From assembly GCF_001422545.1 (NCBI RefSeq), contig NZ_LMLE01000001.1, positions 1,114,127-1,178,126 of the forward strand: a stretch of 64,000 bases of DNA, in the 5' to 3' direction. This stretch comes from Pedobacter sp. Leaf41. GTDB taxonomy: Bacteria > Bacteroidota > Bacteroidia > Sphingobacteriales > Sphingobacteriaceae. The position numbers and the translations under genes were made by a program. Below are positions 35,434 to 42,302 of this stretch, piece by piece. Positions within the stretch are counted from its first letter, which is position 1. Each line of letters starts with the position of its first letter. Below the pieces are notes generated by a model. That model did not search any database. It worked only from the letters and a program-made list of their open reading frames with translations, and had not been told where the DNA came from.

Positions 35434-36171
35434 TCAGCTATCTTTCAAAGAATTGTTATTCGCAAATTTGGTAAAAAGCAATTTGTGCGAATCTTCAATT
35501 GTATACAGAACGCCGCTGGCAAGCAAAATCTGATTACCTAAAACACTTTTAATGTGCTTTTTAGAAATGATTATATTGGTACTAATCTGGATAAACCCTG
35601 GGTGCGTTCGCAACATATTAATCATCTTCGCGAAATTTATTTTTGCACTTGATATAGATAGCTCCGTGGTAATAAAATTAATATCGTGTTTATGATCCTC
35701 GACAGCAACCAAATCCTCAAAATTTACTCTTACTAATTCCTCATTCTCATTATGTAATGGAATGTAAAAGTAATGATCATTAAATATGGATAAAGTTTGA
35801 TGGTCGGTTTTACCAGTAGGAAATAAGTTATTAATGGTTTTGGTGAAGTTAAGAATAGAATAGGGCTTCAATAGGTAAGCATCTGCCTCAACTCTAAAGG
35901 CATCTAATGCATATCTCGGATGAGCTGTTGTAAAGATAAGATGCTTAGCCTTTTGCCTCAATAAGCCAGCGAGCTCAATACCAGAAAGTGCCGGCATCTC
36001 TACGTCTATGAAAATAATATCAACAGGATTTGCCATAGATATTTCTGCCAATGCCTGCAACGGTTCAGTAAAAGTTTGAACTAATTCCAGTTCGGGCAAC
36101 TTTTCCATGTAAGCAATTAGATTTTCTAAGGAATGGGGATCGTCATCAATGGCGATGCAACTTATAGACAT
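35434..36171 (-). CDS. LytTR-family response regulator
   Basis: A 245-residue DNA-binding response regulator. The N-terminal receiver has IDDDPHSLENL, the phospho-acceptor Asp56 in IFIDVEMP, and LLKPYSIL near 100. The C-terminal LytTR domain begins near residue 135 and contains NFEDLVAVEDHKHDINF and MINMLRTHPGFIQIS. Most LytTR regulators of Bacteroidota pair with a histidine kinase of the LytS type, but none is present here. It is separated from the gene at 36487 by 315 bases of non-coding DNA. Confidence 0.93.
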   Translation of the reverse strand: MSISCIAIDDDPHSLENLIAYMEKLPELELVQTFTEPLQALAEISMANPVDIIFIDVEMPALSGIELAGLLRQKAKHLIFTTAHPRYALDAFRVEADAYLLKPYSILNFTKTINNLFPTGKTDHQTLSIFNDHYFYIPLHNENEELVRVNFEDLVAVEDHKHDINFITTELSISSAKINFAKMINMLRTHPGFIQISTNIIISKKHIKSVLGNQILLASGVLYTIEDSHKLLFTKFANNNSLKDS

Positions 36172-36486
36172 TTTGTGAGTTTTAGATGCTGCAAAATACG
36201 ATTTAGAGTGATAAAATCGAAAAATAATTTATAATGTATTAGCAAATAGTAGATTTATTTGTGTAGTGTTAATTTTACGGATATGAATTAATAAACTGCA
36301 AGCACATACATTTTATTAGTGGTATAAATATGCAATTAATAATAATAAATATGTAGTTTTAACATAAATGATTAATGTGATTTACAATTTATTGACCGTT
36401 TGATAATATTTCGGCTCCAAAACCGTAATGATCATAAGGTGATTTCTAAATAAAAATCAGTAATTATCTACCTAAAATACATTCCT
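36172..36486. other. 315-base AT-rich non-coding region between divergent genes
   Basis: This is the longest gene-free stretch in the window. It separates the LytTR regulator from the small gene at 36487. It is very AT-rich. No open frame, tRNA, perfect long inverted repeat or exact TAnnTTTG element could be assigned. The regulator probably controls one or both flanking genes from here. Confidence 0.6.
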
Positions 36487-36765
36487 ATGAAAAACAGAAC
36501 CGCCATTACTACTACATTGAATAAATCTATCACTAGAAAAGTGATTGAATTGCAAGAGTTGGGATATGATTGTGATTTCCTTTTGCTTGCTAATGGTAAT
36601 TTACTGTGCATTCAAACTAATCGGAAATACCCAATTAAATCGGTTTCGATAGAAACAATGGAACACGGTTATGATTTTTTTAGTCAAACATATAAACATG
36701 TTCACACCATTGTTACGGGGAATGGAGAGAGTGGGGTTCTGCTAACTGAGCGAGCCTACAATTGA
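36487..36765 (+). CDS. Small protein of unknown function (92 residues)
   Basis: Starts MKNRTAITTTLNKSITRKVI. No known domain is recognised. Residues 1-50 have a helix (KSITRKVIELQELGYDCDF) and then strands (LLLANGNLLCIQT), and the C-terminus contains TIVTGNGESGVLL, a strand-turn pattern. The fold may resemble small alpha/beta phosphorelay-associated proteins, but this is only a guess. It is divergent from the LytTR regulator and followed after about 17 bases by a 14-bp inverted repeat. Confidence 0.6.
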   Translation: MKNRTAITTTLNKSITRKVIELQELGYDCDFLLLANGNLLCIQTNRKYPIKSVSIETMEHGYDFFSQTYKHVHTIVTGNGESGVLLTERAYN

Positions 36766-36783
36766 GTTTTAATTAGGGGTTTG

Positions 36784-36845
36784 AGTACTAAAATTGCTAG
36801 TTTCGACTGAGCATTCCAACGGAGCTGTCTTGCAATTTTAGTACT
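36784..36845. repeat. 14-bp perfect inverted repeat with 34-base loop
   Basis: AGTACTAAAATTGC (36784-36797) and GCAATTTTAGTACT (36832-36845) are exact reverse complements. The 34-base interior has partial dyad symmetry (GACTGAGC vs GAGCTGTC). It looks like a small REP/MITE-type element. No T run follows, so it is not a standard terminator. Confidence 0.6.
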
Positions 36846-36867
36846 TCCAAATTGTAACTTTTGTTTT

Positions 36868-36886
36868 GAATAGAAAAAAACTATTC
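36868..36886. promoter_or_regulatory. Candidate operator of the carotenoid operon
   Basis: GAATAG-AAAAAAA-CTATTC is a perfect dyad, ending 44 bases before the MerR-type gene. A TTTG at 36896-36899 and TATATTTA at 36916-36923 are promoter-like but spaced at 16 bases, shorter than usual. The MerR regulator may bind here and repress itself. Confidence 0.4.
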
Positions 36887-36930
36887 GACTTTCTTTTTGT
36901 TTAGATTTTATTGAATATATTTAAACAAAA

Positions 36931-37818
36931 ATGACTTATACCATTTCAGATCTAGAACAGCTTTCGGGCGTACATTCGCATACCATCAGGATTTGGGAAC
37001 AAAGGTATAATGCTTTAACACCTATGCGATCGCAGGGTAATACTAGATTGTATGACGATGTACAGCTTGTAAAGCTATTAAACATCGTTAGCTTAAATCA
37101 AGTTGGTTTAAAAATTTCAAAAATCTGTAGTCTCTCCAACGATGCGATAGAAGATCTTTTAGATAAACAATACGAGCACCAATCTGATGATGATTTGGCT
37201 GAATTCTATCTTTCGAGGTTAATTAAGTTTGGTTTAGAATTTAATCACTTAGCTTTTAACAATCTACTCAACGATTGCATGCAGATAATGGGTGTTACCA
37301 ATACCTACCGTAGAGTAACATACCCTTTACTTGTTCGTTTAGGATTGATGTGGAGAAAAGATGATATTTGTCCTGCCCACGAACATTTTATCAGCAACAT
37401 TATCAAACAAAAACTTTTTGCCCAAATTGATCAGATAAGTACAACTAACATGGATGCTGATACCTGGCTACTTTTTCTACCCGAAGATGAAGACCATGAC
37501 ATCGGTTTAATTTTCGCTTACTACCTGCTAAAACTAAATAATCAAAATGTTATTTTTTTAGGTAATAGAACACCATTAAATTCTGTAAGCGCTGTAATTT
37601 CGACAATAAATATTGATCACGTTTTGCTTTTTATGGTTAAATCACGAGCAGAAGAACCAACCAATAAATATATTATTAACCTCACTAATAAGTGCAAAAC
37701 TGCTAAAATTCATCTGGCAGGAAATGCAACAGTTATAAAAAACCTTAAAAATATTGATCATATCAATTGGTTTAAATCGCTTGATGAGTTCGAAAAATCA
37801 ATACAAATCCCTATTTAA
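36931..37818 (+). CDS. MerR-type regulator with B12-binding domain (CarH/LitR-like)
   Basis: Light-sensitive or B12-dependent repressor type. The N-terminal winged helix has YTISDLEQLSGVHSHTIRIWEQRY. The C-terminal half matches a methylcobalamin-type helix bundle and B12 fold. It carries the Wx9EH motif of CarH (Trp141, Glu151, His152) and the lower-ligand motif ExHxxG with His189 in EDHDIG. Residues align in spacing with known CarH, so adenosylcobalamin binding is likely. The stop is one base before crtB, so it is the first gene of the operon. In CarH proteins light releases adenosyl and the tetramer falls apart, freeing the promoter; that is family knowledge and untested here. Confidence 0.9.
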   Translation: MTYTISDLEQLSGVHSHTIRIWEQRYNALTPMRSQGNTRLYDDVQLVKLLNIVSLNQVGLKISKICSLSNDAIEDLLDKQYEHQSDDDLAEFYLSRLIKFGLEFNHLAFNNLLNDCMQIMGVTNTYRRVTYPLLVRLGLMWRKDDICPAHEHFISNIIKQKLFAQIDQISTTNMDADTWLLFLPEDEDHDIGLIFAYYLLKLNNQNVIFLGNRTPLNSVSAVISTINIDHVLLFMVKSRAEEPTNKYIINLTNKCKTAKIHLAGNATVIKNLKNIDHINWFKSLDEFEKSIQIPI

Positions 37819-37819
37819 C

Positions 37820-38656
37820 ATGAAAGAAATTTTCGATCAACTATCGGCCAATTGTAGTAAACTCACCACCACTAGTTATAGTACCAGTTTTTCTTTTGGA
37901 ATTTATTTTTTAGGTAAAGAGTTGCGCCAACCCATTTATGCTATATATGGTTTCGTTCGTTTAGCGGATGAAATTGTTGACAGCTTTCATAATTTTGATA
38001 AAAAGTATTTACTCGAAAAATTTAAGCAGGACACCTTTGAATCTATCCAGTTAGGCATCAGCTTAAATCCTGTGATTAATTCTTTTCAGAAAGTAGTTAA
38101 TGAGTTTAAGATTGATCATGAACTCATTCGTCTTTTTCTCAGAAGTATGGAAATGGATTTAGAGGATAAATTATACACGCAAGATTTATATGATGAATAC
38201 ATTTTGGGATCAGCGGAAGTAGTAGGCCTTATGTGCTTAAAAGTGTTTACCAACGGCGATGAAAGCGAGTACAATAGACTTAAGCCTTATGCGATGAAGC
38301 TTGGTTCTGCTTTTCAAAAAGTTAATTTTTTGAGGGATGTGAAAGCTGATCATCAGGCTTTGAACAGGAATTATTTCCCTAATGTGAATTTAGCAGCATT
38401 CTGTGATAACGAAAAACGAAAAATTGAGCGAGAAATAGAGGAGGAGTTTAATGAGTCTTTGGTTGGCATTAAGATGCTCCCGTTAAGTTCGAGAAACGGC
38501 GTTTATTTATCATATATATATTATAAAAAGTTATTTAACAAAATAAAGGGATTGAGCGCAGAGAAAATTATGAATGAAAGAATAAGAATACCTAACCACC
38601 ACAAGATTGGTTTAATGTTCGATTCTATGATTCGCCATAAATTAAATGTGATCTAG
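37820..38656 (+). CDS. crtB: Phytoene/squalene synthase family protein
   Basis: Head-to-head condensation of two geranylgeranyl- or farnesyl-diphosphates. I chose the ATG at 37820 (278 residues), one base after the regulator stop; the longer frame from 37754 would overlap the regulator. The Asp-rich motifs are DEIVD near 50-54 and RDVKAD near 172-177 (followed by NRNYFP), and YxSFS-type SFSFG lies near 23. Presence with a CarH-like regulator and idi favours phytoene synthesis. No phytoene desaturase (crtI) gene is nearby, so squalene- or C30-type use cannot be excluded. Confidence 0.88.
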   Translation: MKEIFDQLSANCSKLTTTSYSTSFSFGIYFLGKELRQPIYAIYGFVRLADEIVDSFHNFDKKYLLEKFKQDTFESIQLGISLNPVINSFQKVVNEFKIDHELIRLFLRSMEMDLEDKLYTQDLYDEYILGSAEVVGLMCLKVFTNGDESEYNRLKPYAMKLGSAFQKVNFLRDVKADHQALNRNYFPNVNLAAFCDNEKRKIEREIEEEFNESLVGIKMLPLSSRNGVYLSYIYYKKLFNKIKGLSAEKIMNERIRIPNHHKIGLMFDSMIRHKLNVI

Positions 38657-38660
38657 TTTA

Positions 38661-39203
38661 ATGGAAGAACACGTAATCTTAGTTGATCAAAATGATATAC
38701 CGCAGGGTAAAATGGAGAAATTAGAAGCCCATCAAAAGGGTGCTTTGCATAGGGCATTTTCCATTTTTATCTTTAATGATAACAATGAGCTTTTATTGCA
38801 GCAAAGGGCCCAGGGAAAATACCATTCCGGTGGGTTGTGGACTAACACATGCTGCAGTCACCCTCGGGAAGGCGAGAGTAATCTGGATGCCACGCAGAGA
38901 AGGTTACGGGAAGAAATGGGAATGAGCTGTGATCTGACGTATGCCTTCAACTTTCTTTATAAAGTTAAATTCGAAGATGGATTGACGGAGCATGAACTTG
39001 ATCATGTTTTTTTCGGCAAATCTAATAAGAAGCCCGTAATCAATCTAAACGAGGTGATGGATTTTAAATACATGAACCTCAATCTGTTGAAAAAAGATAT
39101 TGAATACAACCCAAACAACTACACAATTTGGCTGAAAATATGCCTAGAAAAAGTAATTCAGCATATGGAATTCGTTGAAAATAAAAACGGGCATACAGCC
39201 TAA
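38661..39203 (+). CDS. idi: Isopentenyl-diphosphate delta-isomerase (type 1)
   Basis: Interconverts IPP and DMAPP, the building blocks of isoprenoids. The 180 residues have a NUDIX-like core. The active-site cysteine is in TNTCCSHP near 65-72, and the metal glutamates in the REEMG segment near 89 and the EHELDH segment near 112. It starts four bases after the crtB stop. Together with crtB and the upstream regulator it forms a three-gene carotenoid unit. Confidence 0.93.
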   Translation: MEEHVILVDQNDIPQGKMEKLEAHQKGALHRAFSIFIFNDNNELLLQQRAQGKYHSGGLWTNTCCSHPREGESNLDATQRRLREEMGMSCDLTYAFNFLYKVKFEDGLTEHELDHVFFGKSNKKPVINLNEVMDFKYMNLNLLKKDIEYNPNNYTIWLKICLEKVIQHMEFVENKNGHTA

Positions 39204-39216
39204 GCCATATACCCGT
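39187..39216 (+). terminator. Weak hairpin at the end of idi
   Basis: ACGGGCATA and TATACCCGT pair with one mismatch and overlap the last codons of idi. There is no strong T run, so termination is only possible. Confidence 0.3.
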
Positions 39217-39358
39217 ATCTAAATTAACGCTCTCGAGGACAAATATAGAAGTTGTTTACATAAATCCTAAAAGTTTAATAATTCTTTTACTTTAAGATTA
39301 TAGTTCGGTGTTGTTCTTAAGAAATACAAGTCGAAGCATCTGTCGTCTGTGGGAAAAA

Positions 39359-40102
39359 TTATTTTTTAGAATAATTTCTCTGACAAAAATCGCACACATA
39401 ACATTGCCTATGTGTCTTCCCGAGTTCTTGTTTAGTAACCTCATGATCTGCAGCGCACTTCTTCTGCAGATACACCTCCCAACGTTTACTCAATGTATTT
39501 TCCTTTTTCCAGGCCAGAAAATCAAAGCTATATCGCTGGCTTTCACTAATAATCTCTTTAAGTTTAGCTAAAGGAATATCTTCAATTTTACTAAGTGGGT
39601 GAACTTTAGTTCTATATAACACTTCGTTTTTTATGATATTGCCAACGCCTCCAAAAATCTTTTGATCTAGTAATACATCGCAGATATAGGAAGATGCGGT
39701 TTCTTTCAATTTTTTTAGTGCCAGTTTGGGATCCCATGATGTAGACATAACATCAGATTTCCAGTCGTAATGTTGATTAATATCACCCTCAAGTAAGTCA
39801 ATTTTACATGTGTAGAAATTTAGTTGATCATTTTTAAAGGTGAGTCCAAGTTTGATTGGTGTTTTTTTACTATCATTTATTAAATATGTTCCGAAAAGCA
39901 TGAAGTGAATACGTACAGTAAAATCATCAAAACAAATTAAAAAGTGTTTTCCCCAGCTCTTGAAATCATTAACCTTTCGATGCAAAAGCCGGTTTTTATC
40001 AATAGTCGTCACATTTCCTGTCACTTCCAAAACCTCAGGTTTCCTTAAGCGCAGTCCAGCTACTAAATCTTTTAATATCACAATTGATGGTCCTTCAGGC
40101 AT
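39359..40102 (-). CDS. Formamidopyrimidine-DNA glycosylase/endonuclease VIII family protein
   Basis: Removes oxidised bases from DNA and cuts the AP site. The 247 residues start MPEGPSIVI, where Pro2 and Glu3 are the catalytic N-terminus after Met removal. The helix-two-turn-helix is seen in FGGVGNIIKNEVLYR near 150. A zinc-finger-like end with QCYVCDFCQ and an upstream Cys/His pair (KKCAADH) is present; the first knuckle is not the usual CxxC. Its ATG lies inside the KTSC gene by eight bases, so expression is coupled. It could be Nei- or Fpg-type. Confidence 0.85.
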   Translation of the reverse strand: MPEGPSIVILKDLVAGLRLRKPEVLEVTGNVTTIDKNRLLHRKVNDFKSWGKHFLICFDDFTVRIHFMLFGTYLINDSKKTPIKLGLTFKNDQLNFYTCKIDLLEGDINQHYDWKSDVMSTSWDPKLALKKLKETASSYICDVLLDQKIFGGVGNIIKNEVLYRTKVHPLSKIEDIPLAKLKEIISESQRYSFDFLAWKKENTLSKRWEVYLQKKCAADHEVTKQELGKTHRQCYVCDFCQRNYSKK

Positions 40103-40298
40103 CTGCTAGTTTTTTAAATGAGTAATGTTCTTTGATATAATAATTGAAATATTTGCCTTTTGATCTGGCAGCCTTTAACCTTTCGAATACGTTCTGAGGC
40201 ACACCTTCATATTGATAAACCATTCCAGAGACGAAAGTTATATTGAGTGCTTTCGCTTCTGGATTATAACTAAAATGATCTATAACGGATGATGGCAT
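40095..40298 (-). CDS. KTSC domain protein
   Basis: A 67-residue KTSC-domain protein. SSVIDHFSYNPEAKALNITF and the YQYEGVPQNVFERL segment are family signatures. The domain is named after its presence at the end of lysyl-tRNA synthetases; its role alone is unknown. It overlaps the glycosylase gene by eight bases and follows a membrane-protein gene by 25 bases on the same strand, so the three may form one transcript. Its C-terminus (GKYFNYYIKEHYSFKKL) is basic. Confidence 0.85.
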   Translation of the reverse strand: MPSSVIDHFSYNPEAKALNITFVSGMVYQYEGVPQNVFERLKAARSKGKYFNYYIKEHYSFKKLADA

Positions 40299-40323
40299 AA
40301 AAAGTATTTTCTTAAACTCAAAA

Positions 40324-40704
40324 TTACTCTCCCTTAAGTTCTGATTCTTCTTTGGCTGCTCGAATTTTCTCTTTCTTTAAATCGATCCGTATAATATTAT
40401 ACAAGCTCATGTATACATTTGCAATCCAAACAATTGCAAAGAAAGCTATGACATAGCCTCTCCAATCTGGATAGATAAGCGTGTATTTGGTAATCAATAG
40501 GATAATTAAGGTGATATAGTGGCTGAAACAATATTCACAGGTGAACACGTAAAAAAATTTCCGCTTGATTAGCTTGTCGCAATTTTTTGATCGATCAACA
40601 CAAAATTCTCTCGCCTCTCTAAAAATTTCTTCTTTGGTAACCGTCCAGGCGATGCAAGCTACGGGGAGCGCTAAAACAAAAATGTAATAGATGTGTGGTT
40701 CCAT
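40324..40704 (-). CDS. Small multi-helix membrane protein of unknown function
   Basis: A 126-residue protein with three hydrophobic segments: IYYIFVLALPVACIAWTV at the start, FTCEYCFSHYITLIILLI in the middle, and GYVIAFFAIVWIANVYMS near residue 85. Two basic and charged ends follow. The FYVFTCEYCFSHYI motif (CxxC next to a helix) could bind a metal, but no family is recognised. It is the first gene of the unit with KTSC and the glycosylase, and lies 105 bases from the divergent gene at 40810. Confidence 0.7.
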   Translation of the reverse strand: MEPHIYYIFVLALPVACIAWTVTKEEIFREAREFCVDRSKNCDKLIKRKFFYVFTCEYCFSHYITLIILLITKYTLIYPDWRGYVIAFFAIVWIANVYMSLYNIIRIDLKKEKIRAAKEESELKGE

Positions 40705-40809
40705 GAAATCGAATTAATTTTAAATACAACCTTCAACCATCGAAAATGTTTAGATCCTGAAGTAAACATTTTCATGCTACAACTGTTTAGTAATTCAAAA
40801 ACCATAATT

Positions 40810-40998
40810 ATGGAAAGATCAGAAATTGTATCTCTATTAGAGGTTATCAATCAGCAAGTAAGTTCTCCAATTTTAGGCGGGATGGAAGATGATTACGAGG
40901 TATTGGAAAGCATGGGCTTAGTTAAAATTAACAGGGAATCTATTCAATGGACAACCGTGATGACCCCAGCAGGTAATGCTTATCTAGGGCATGATTAA
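40810..40998 (+). CDS. Small protein of unknown function (62 residues)
   Basis: Starts MERSEIVSLLEVINQQ and ends MTPAGNAYLG. The sequence pattern EVLESMGLVKINRESIQWTT looks like a small winged-helix hairpin (helix, helix, beta-wing), so it may be a nucleic-acid-binding protein, but the match is weak. I chose the ATG at 40810; an upstream frame from 40693 would run into the divergent gene. Function unknown. It precedes the HipA-like gene by 97 bases. Confidence 0.55.
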   Translation: MERSEIVSLLEVINQQVSSPILGGMEDDYEVLESMGLVKINRESIQWTTVMTPAGNAYLGHD

Positions 40999-41035
40999 TT
41001 GACCATATAGGTTAATGATATTAATATAAATCTTC

Positions 41036-41043
41036 TAAATTTG
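41036..41043 (+). promoter_or_regulatory. -7 element of the HipA-like/DUF3037 operon
   Basis: TAAATTTG matches TAnnTTTG, about 52 bases before the ATG at 41096. Confidence 0.5.
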
Positions 41044-41095
41044 TGGCGAGTTTAGCAGGTGACCTATTTTTATAATTGTTACGCTAATTAAGTTT

Positions 41096-41887
41096 ATGAA
41101 TAAAATTCAACTAAGAACGGTTAGTGTTACGCGGTATGTTACGCCTTTGCGAGAAGGTGGATCAATGCCTGCAATTGCTGAAGCCGACGATAATTTCTTA
41201 TACGTATTAAAATTCCGTGGCGCCGGCCAGGGAACAAGGGCACTAATAGCAGAGCTAATTGGTGGCGAAATAGCAAGAATTCTGGGCTTACGCGTTCCTG
41301 AATTAGTTTTTGCTAATTTGGATGAGGCATTTGGAAGAACCGAGCCGGATGAAGAAATTCAAGATTTACTAAAAGGAAGTGTCGGTTTAAATCTTGCGCT
41401 TCATTACTTATCAGGTGCCATAACTTTTGATCCAACAGTTACCACTGTCGATGCCAAACTGGCCTCGCAAATTGTGTGGTTGGATTGTTTTTTAACCAAT
41501 ATGGATCGTACATGCCGAAACACCAATATGCTCATTTGGCATAAGCAACTTTGGCTCATCGATCATGGTGCATCGCTATATTTTCATCATTCATGGCAAA
41601 ACTGGAAAGAACAGGCTACGAGGCCGTTTTTTCTGGTAAAAGACCATGTTTTATTGCCTTGGGCATCTGAGTTAGATGCTGTTGATCAGGAATTTAAATC
41701 GATCTTAAATCCTGAAAAGATTCAGGCGGTTATCAATTTAATTCCGGATGATTGGTTGGAAGGAGAGACTAACTTTGAAAGCAATACAGCACACAGGAAT
41801 GCCTACTCGTATTTTCTGGAAACCCGTTTAGCAAATTCTGAACTATTTTTAAAAGAAGCGCAGCATGCAAGAGAAATTCTTATTTGA
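41096..41887 (+). CDS. HipA-like kinase
   Basis: Protein kinase-like fold of the HipA group, 263 residues. Residues that look catalytic: Lys39 in YVLKFRG, Glu53 in LIAELIG, Asp137 with Asn142/Asn144 in NMDRTCRNTN, and Asp156 in LIDHGASLY. These cover the ATP lysine, the catalytic loop and the metal-binding DFG-like position, so the enzyme appears active. In E. coli, HipA modifies glutamyl-tRNA synthetase; the target here is unknown. The C-terminal DNA- or HipB-type regions seen in full HipA are absent. The end overlaps DUF3037 by 23 bases. No HipB-like antitoxin is adjacent. Confidence 0.8.
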   Translation: MNKIQLRTVSVTRYVTPLREGGSMPAIAEADDNFLYVLKFRGAGQGTRALIAELIGGEIARILGLRVPELVFANLDEAFGRTEPDEEIQDLLKGSVGLNLALHYLSGAITFDPTVTTVDAKLASQIVWLDCFLTNMDRTCRNTNMLIWHKQLWLIDHGASLYFHHSWQNWKEQATRPFFLVKDHVLLPWASELDAVDQEFKSILNPEKIQAVINLIPDDWLEGETNFESNTAHRNAYSYFLETRLANSELFLKEAQHAREILI

Positions 41888-42248
41888 GTATGCCGTGATT
41901 CGTGTTATGCCTAGGGTAGAGCGTGAAGAATTTATGAATGTGGGCATTATTCTTTTTTGCGCAAAAAAGAAATTTTTGCAAAGCGTTTTCATTGTTGATG
42001 AAGTTAAATTAACTGCGTTTTCATCTAAAATCGATATTGACGAAGTACAGGCAAATCTTTCAGCTTTTGAACGAATTAGCATAGGTGCAAAAAATGCTGG
42101 TCCGATTGGTCAATATGATGAGGCCTCCCGTTTTAGATGGCTTACTGCCACTAGAAGTACTATAATTCAATGTTCAAAGGTACACCCTGGTTTTTCCTCA
42201 GATCCTTACGAGACGATGATAAGACTCCATCATGAATTGGTGTTGTAA
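41865..42248 (+). CDS. DUF3037 domain protein
   Basis: A 127-residue protein of the DUF3037 family. The EYAVIRVMPRVEREEFMNVG start and the HPGFSSDPYETMIRLHHE C-terminus are typical. Function unknown. It overlaps the HipA-like kinase gene by 23 bases, a strong sign of coupled expression. DUF3037 and HipA-like genes are commonly seen together, so the protein could be a regulator, substrate or partner of the kinase. No catalytic residues can be named. Confidence 0.85.
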   Translation: MQEKFLFEYAVIRVMPRVEREEFMNVGIILFCAKKKFLQSVFIVDEVKLTAFSSKIDIDEVQANLSAFERISIGAKNAGPIGQYDEASRFRWLTATRSTIIQCSKVHPGFSSDPYETMIRLHHELVL

Positions 42249-42302
42249 TTGCAAATTAGACCCATTAATTATAAAATTCACTTATTTCTTTAATGATATC
42301 CG

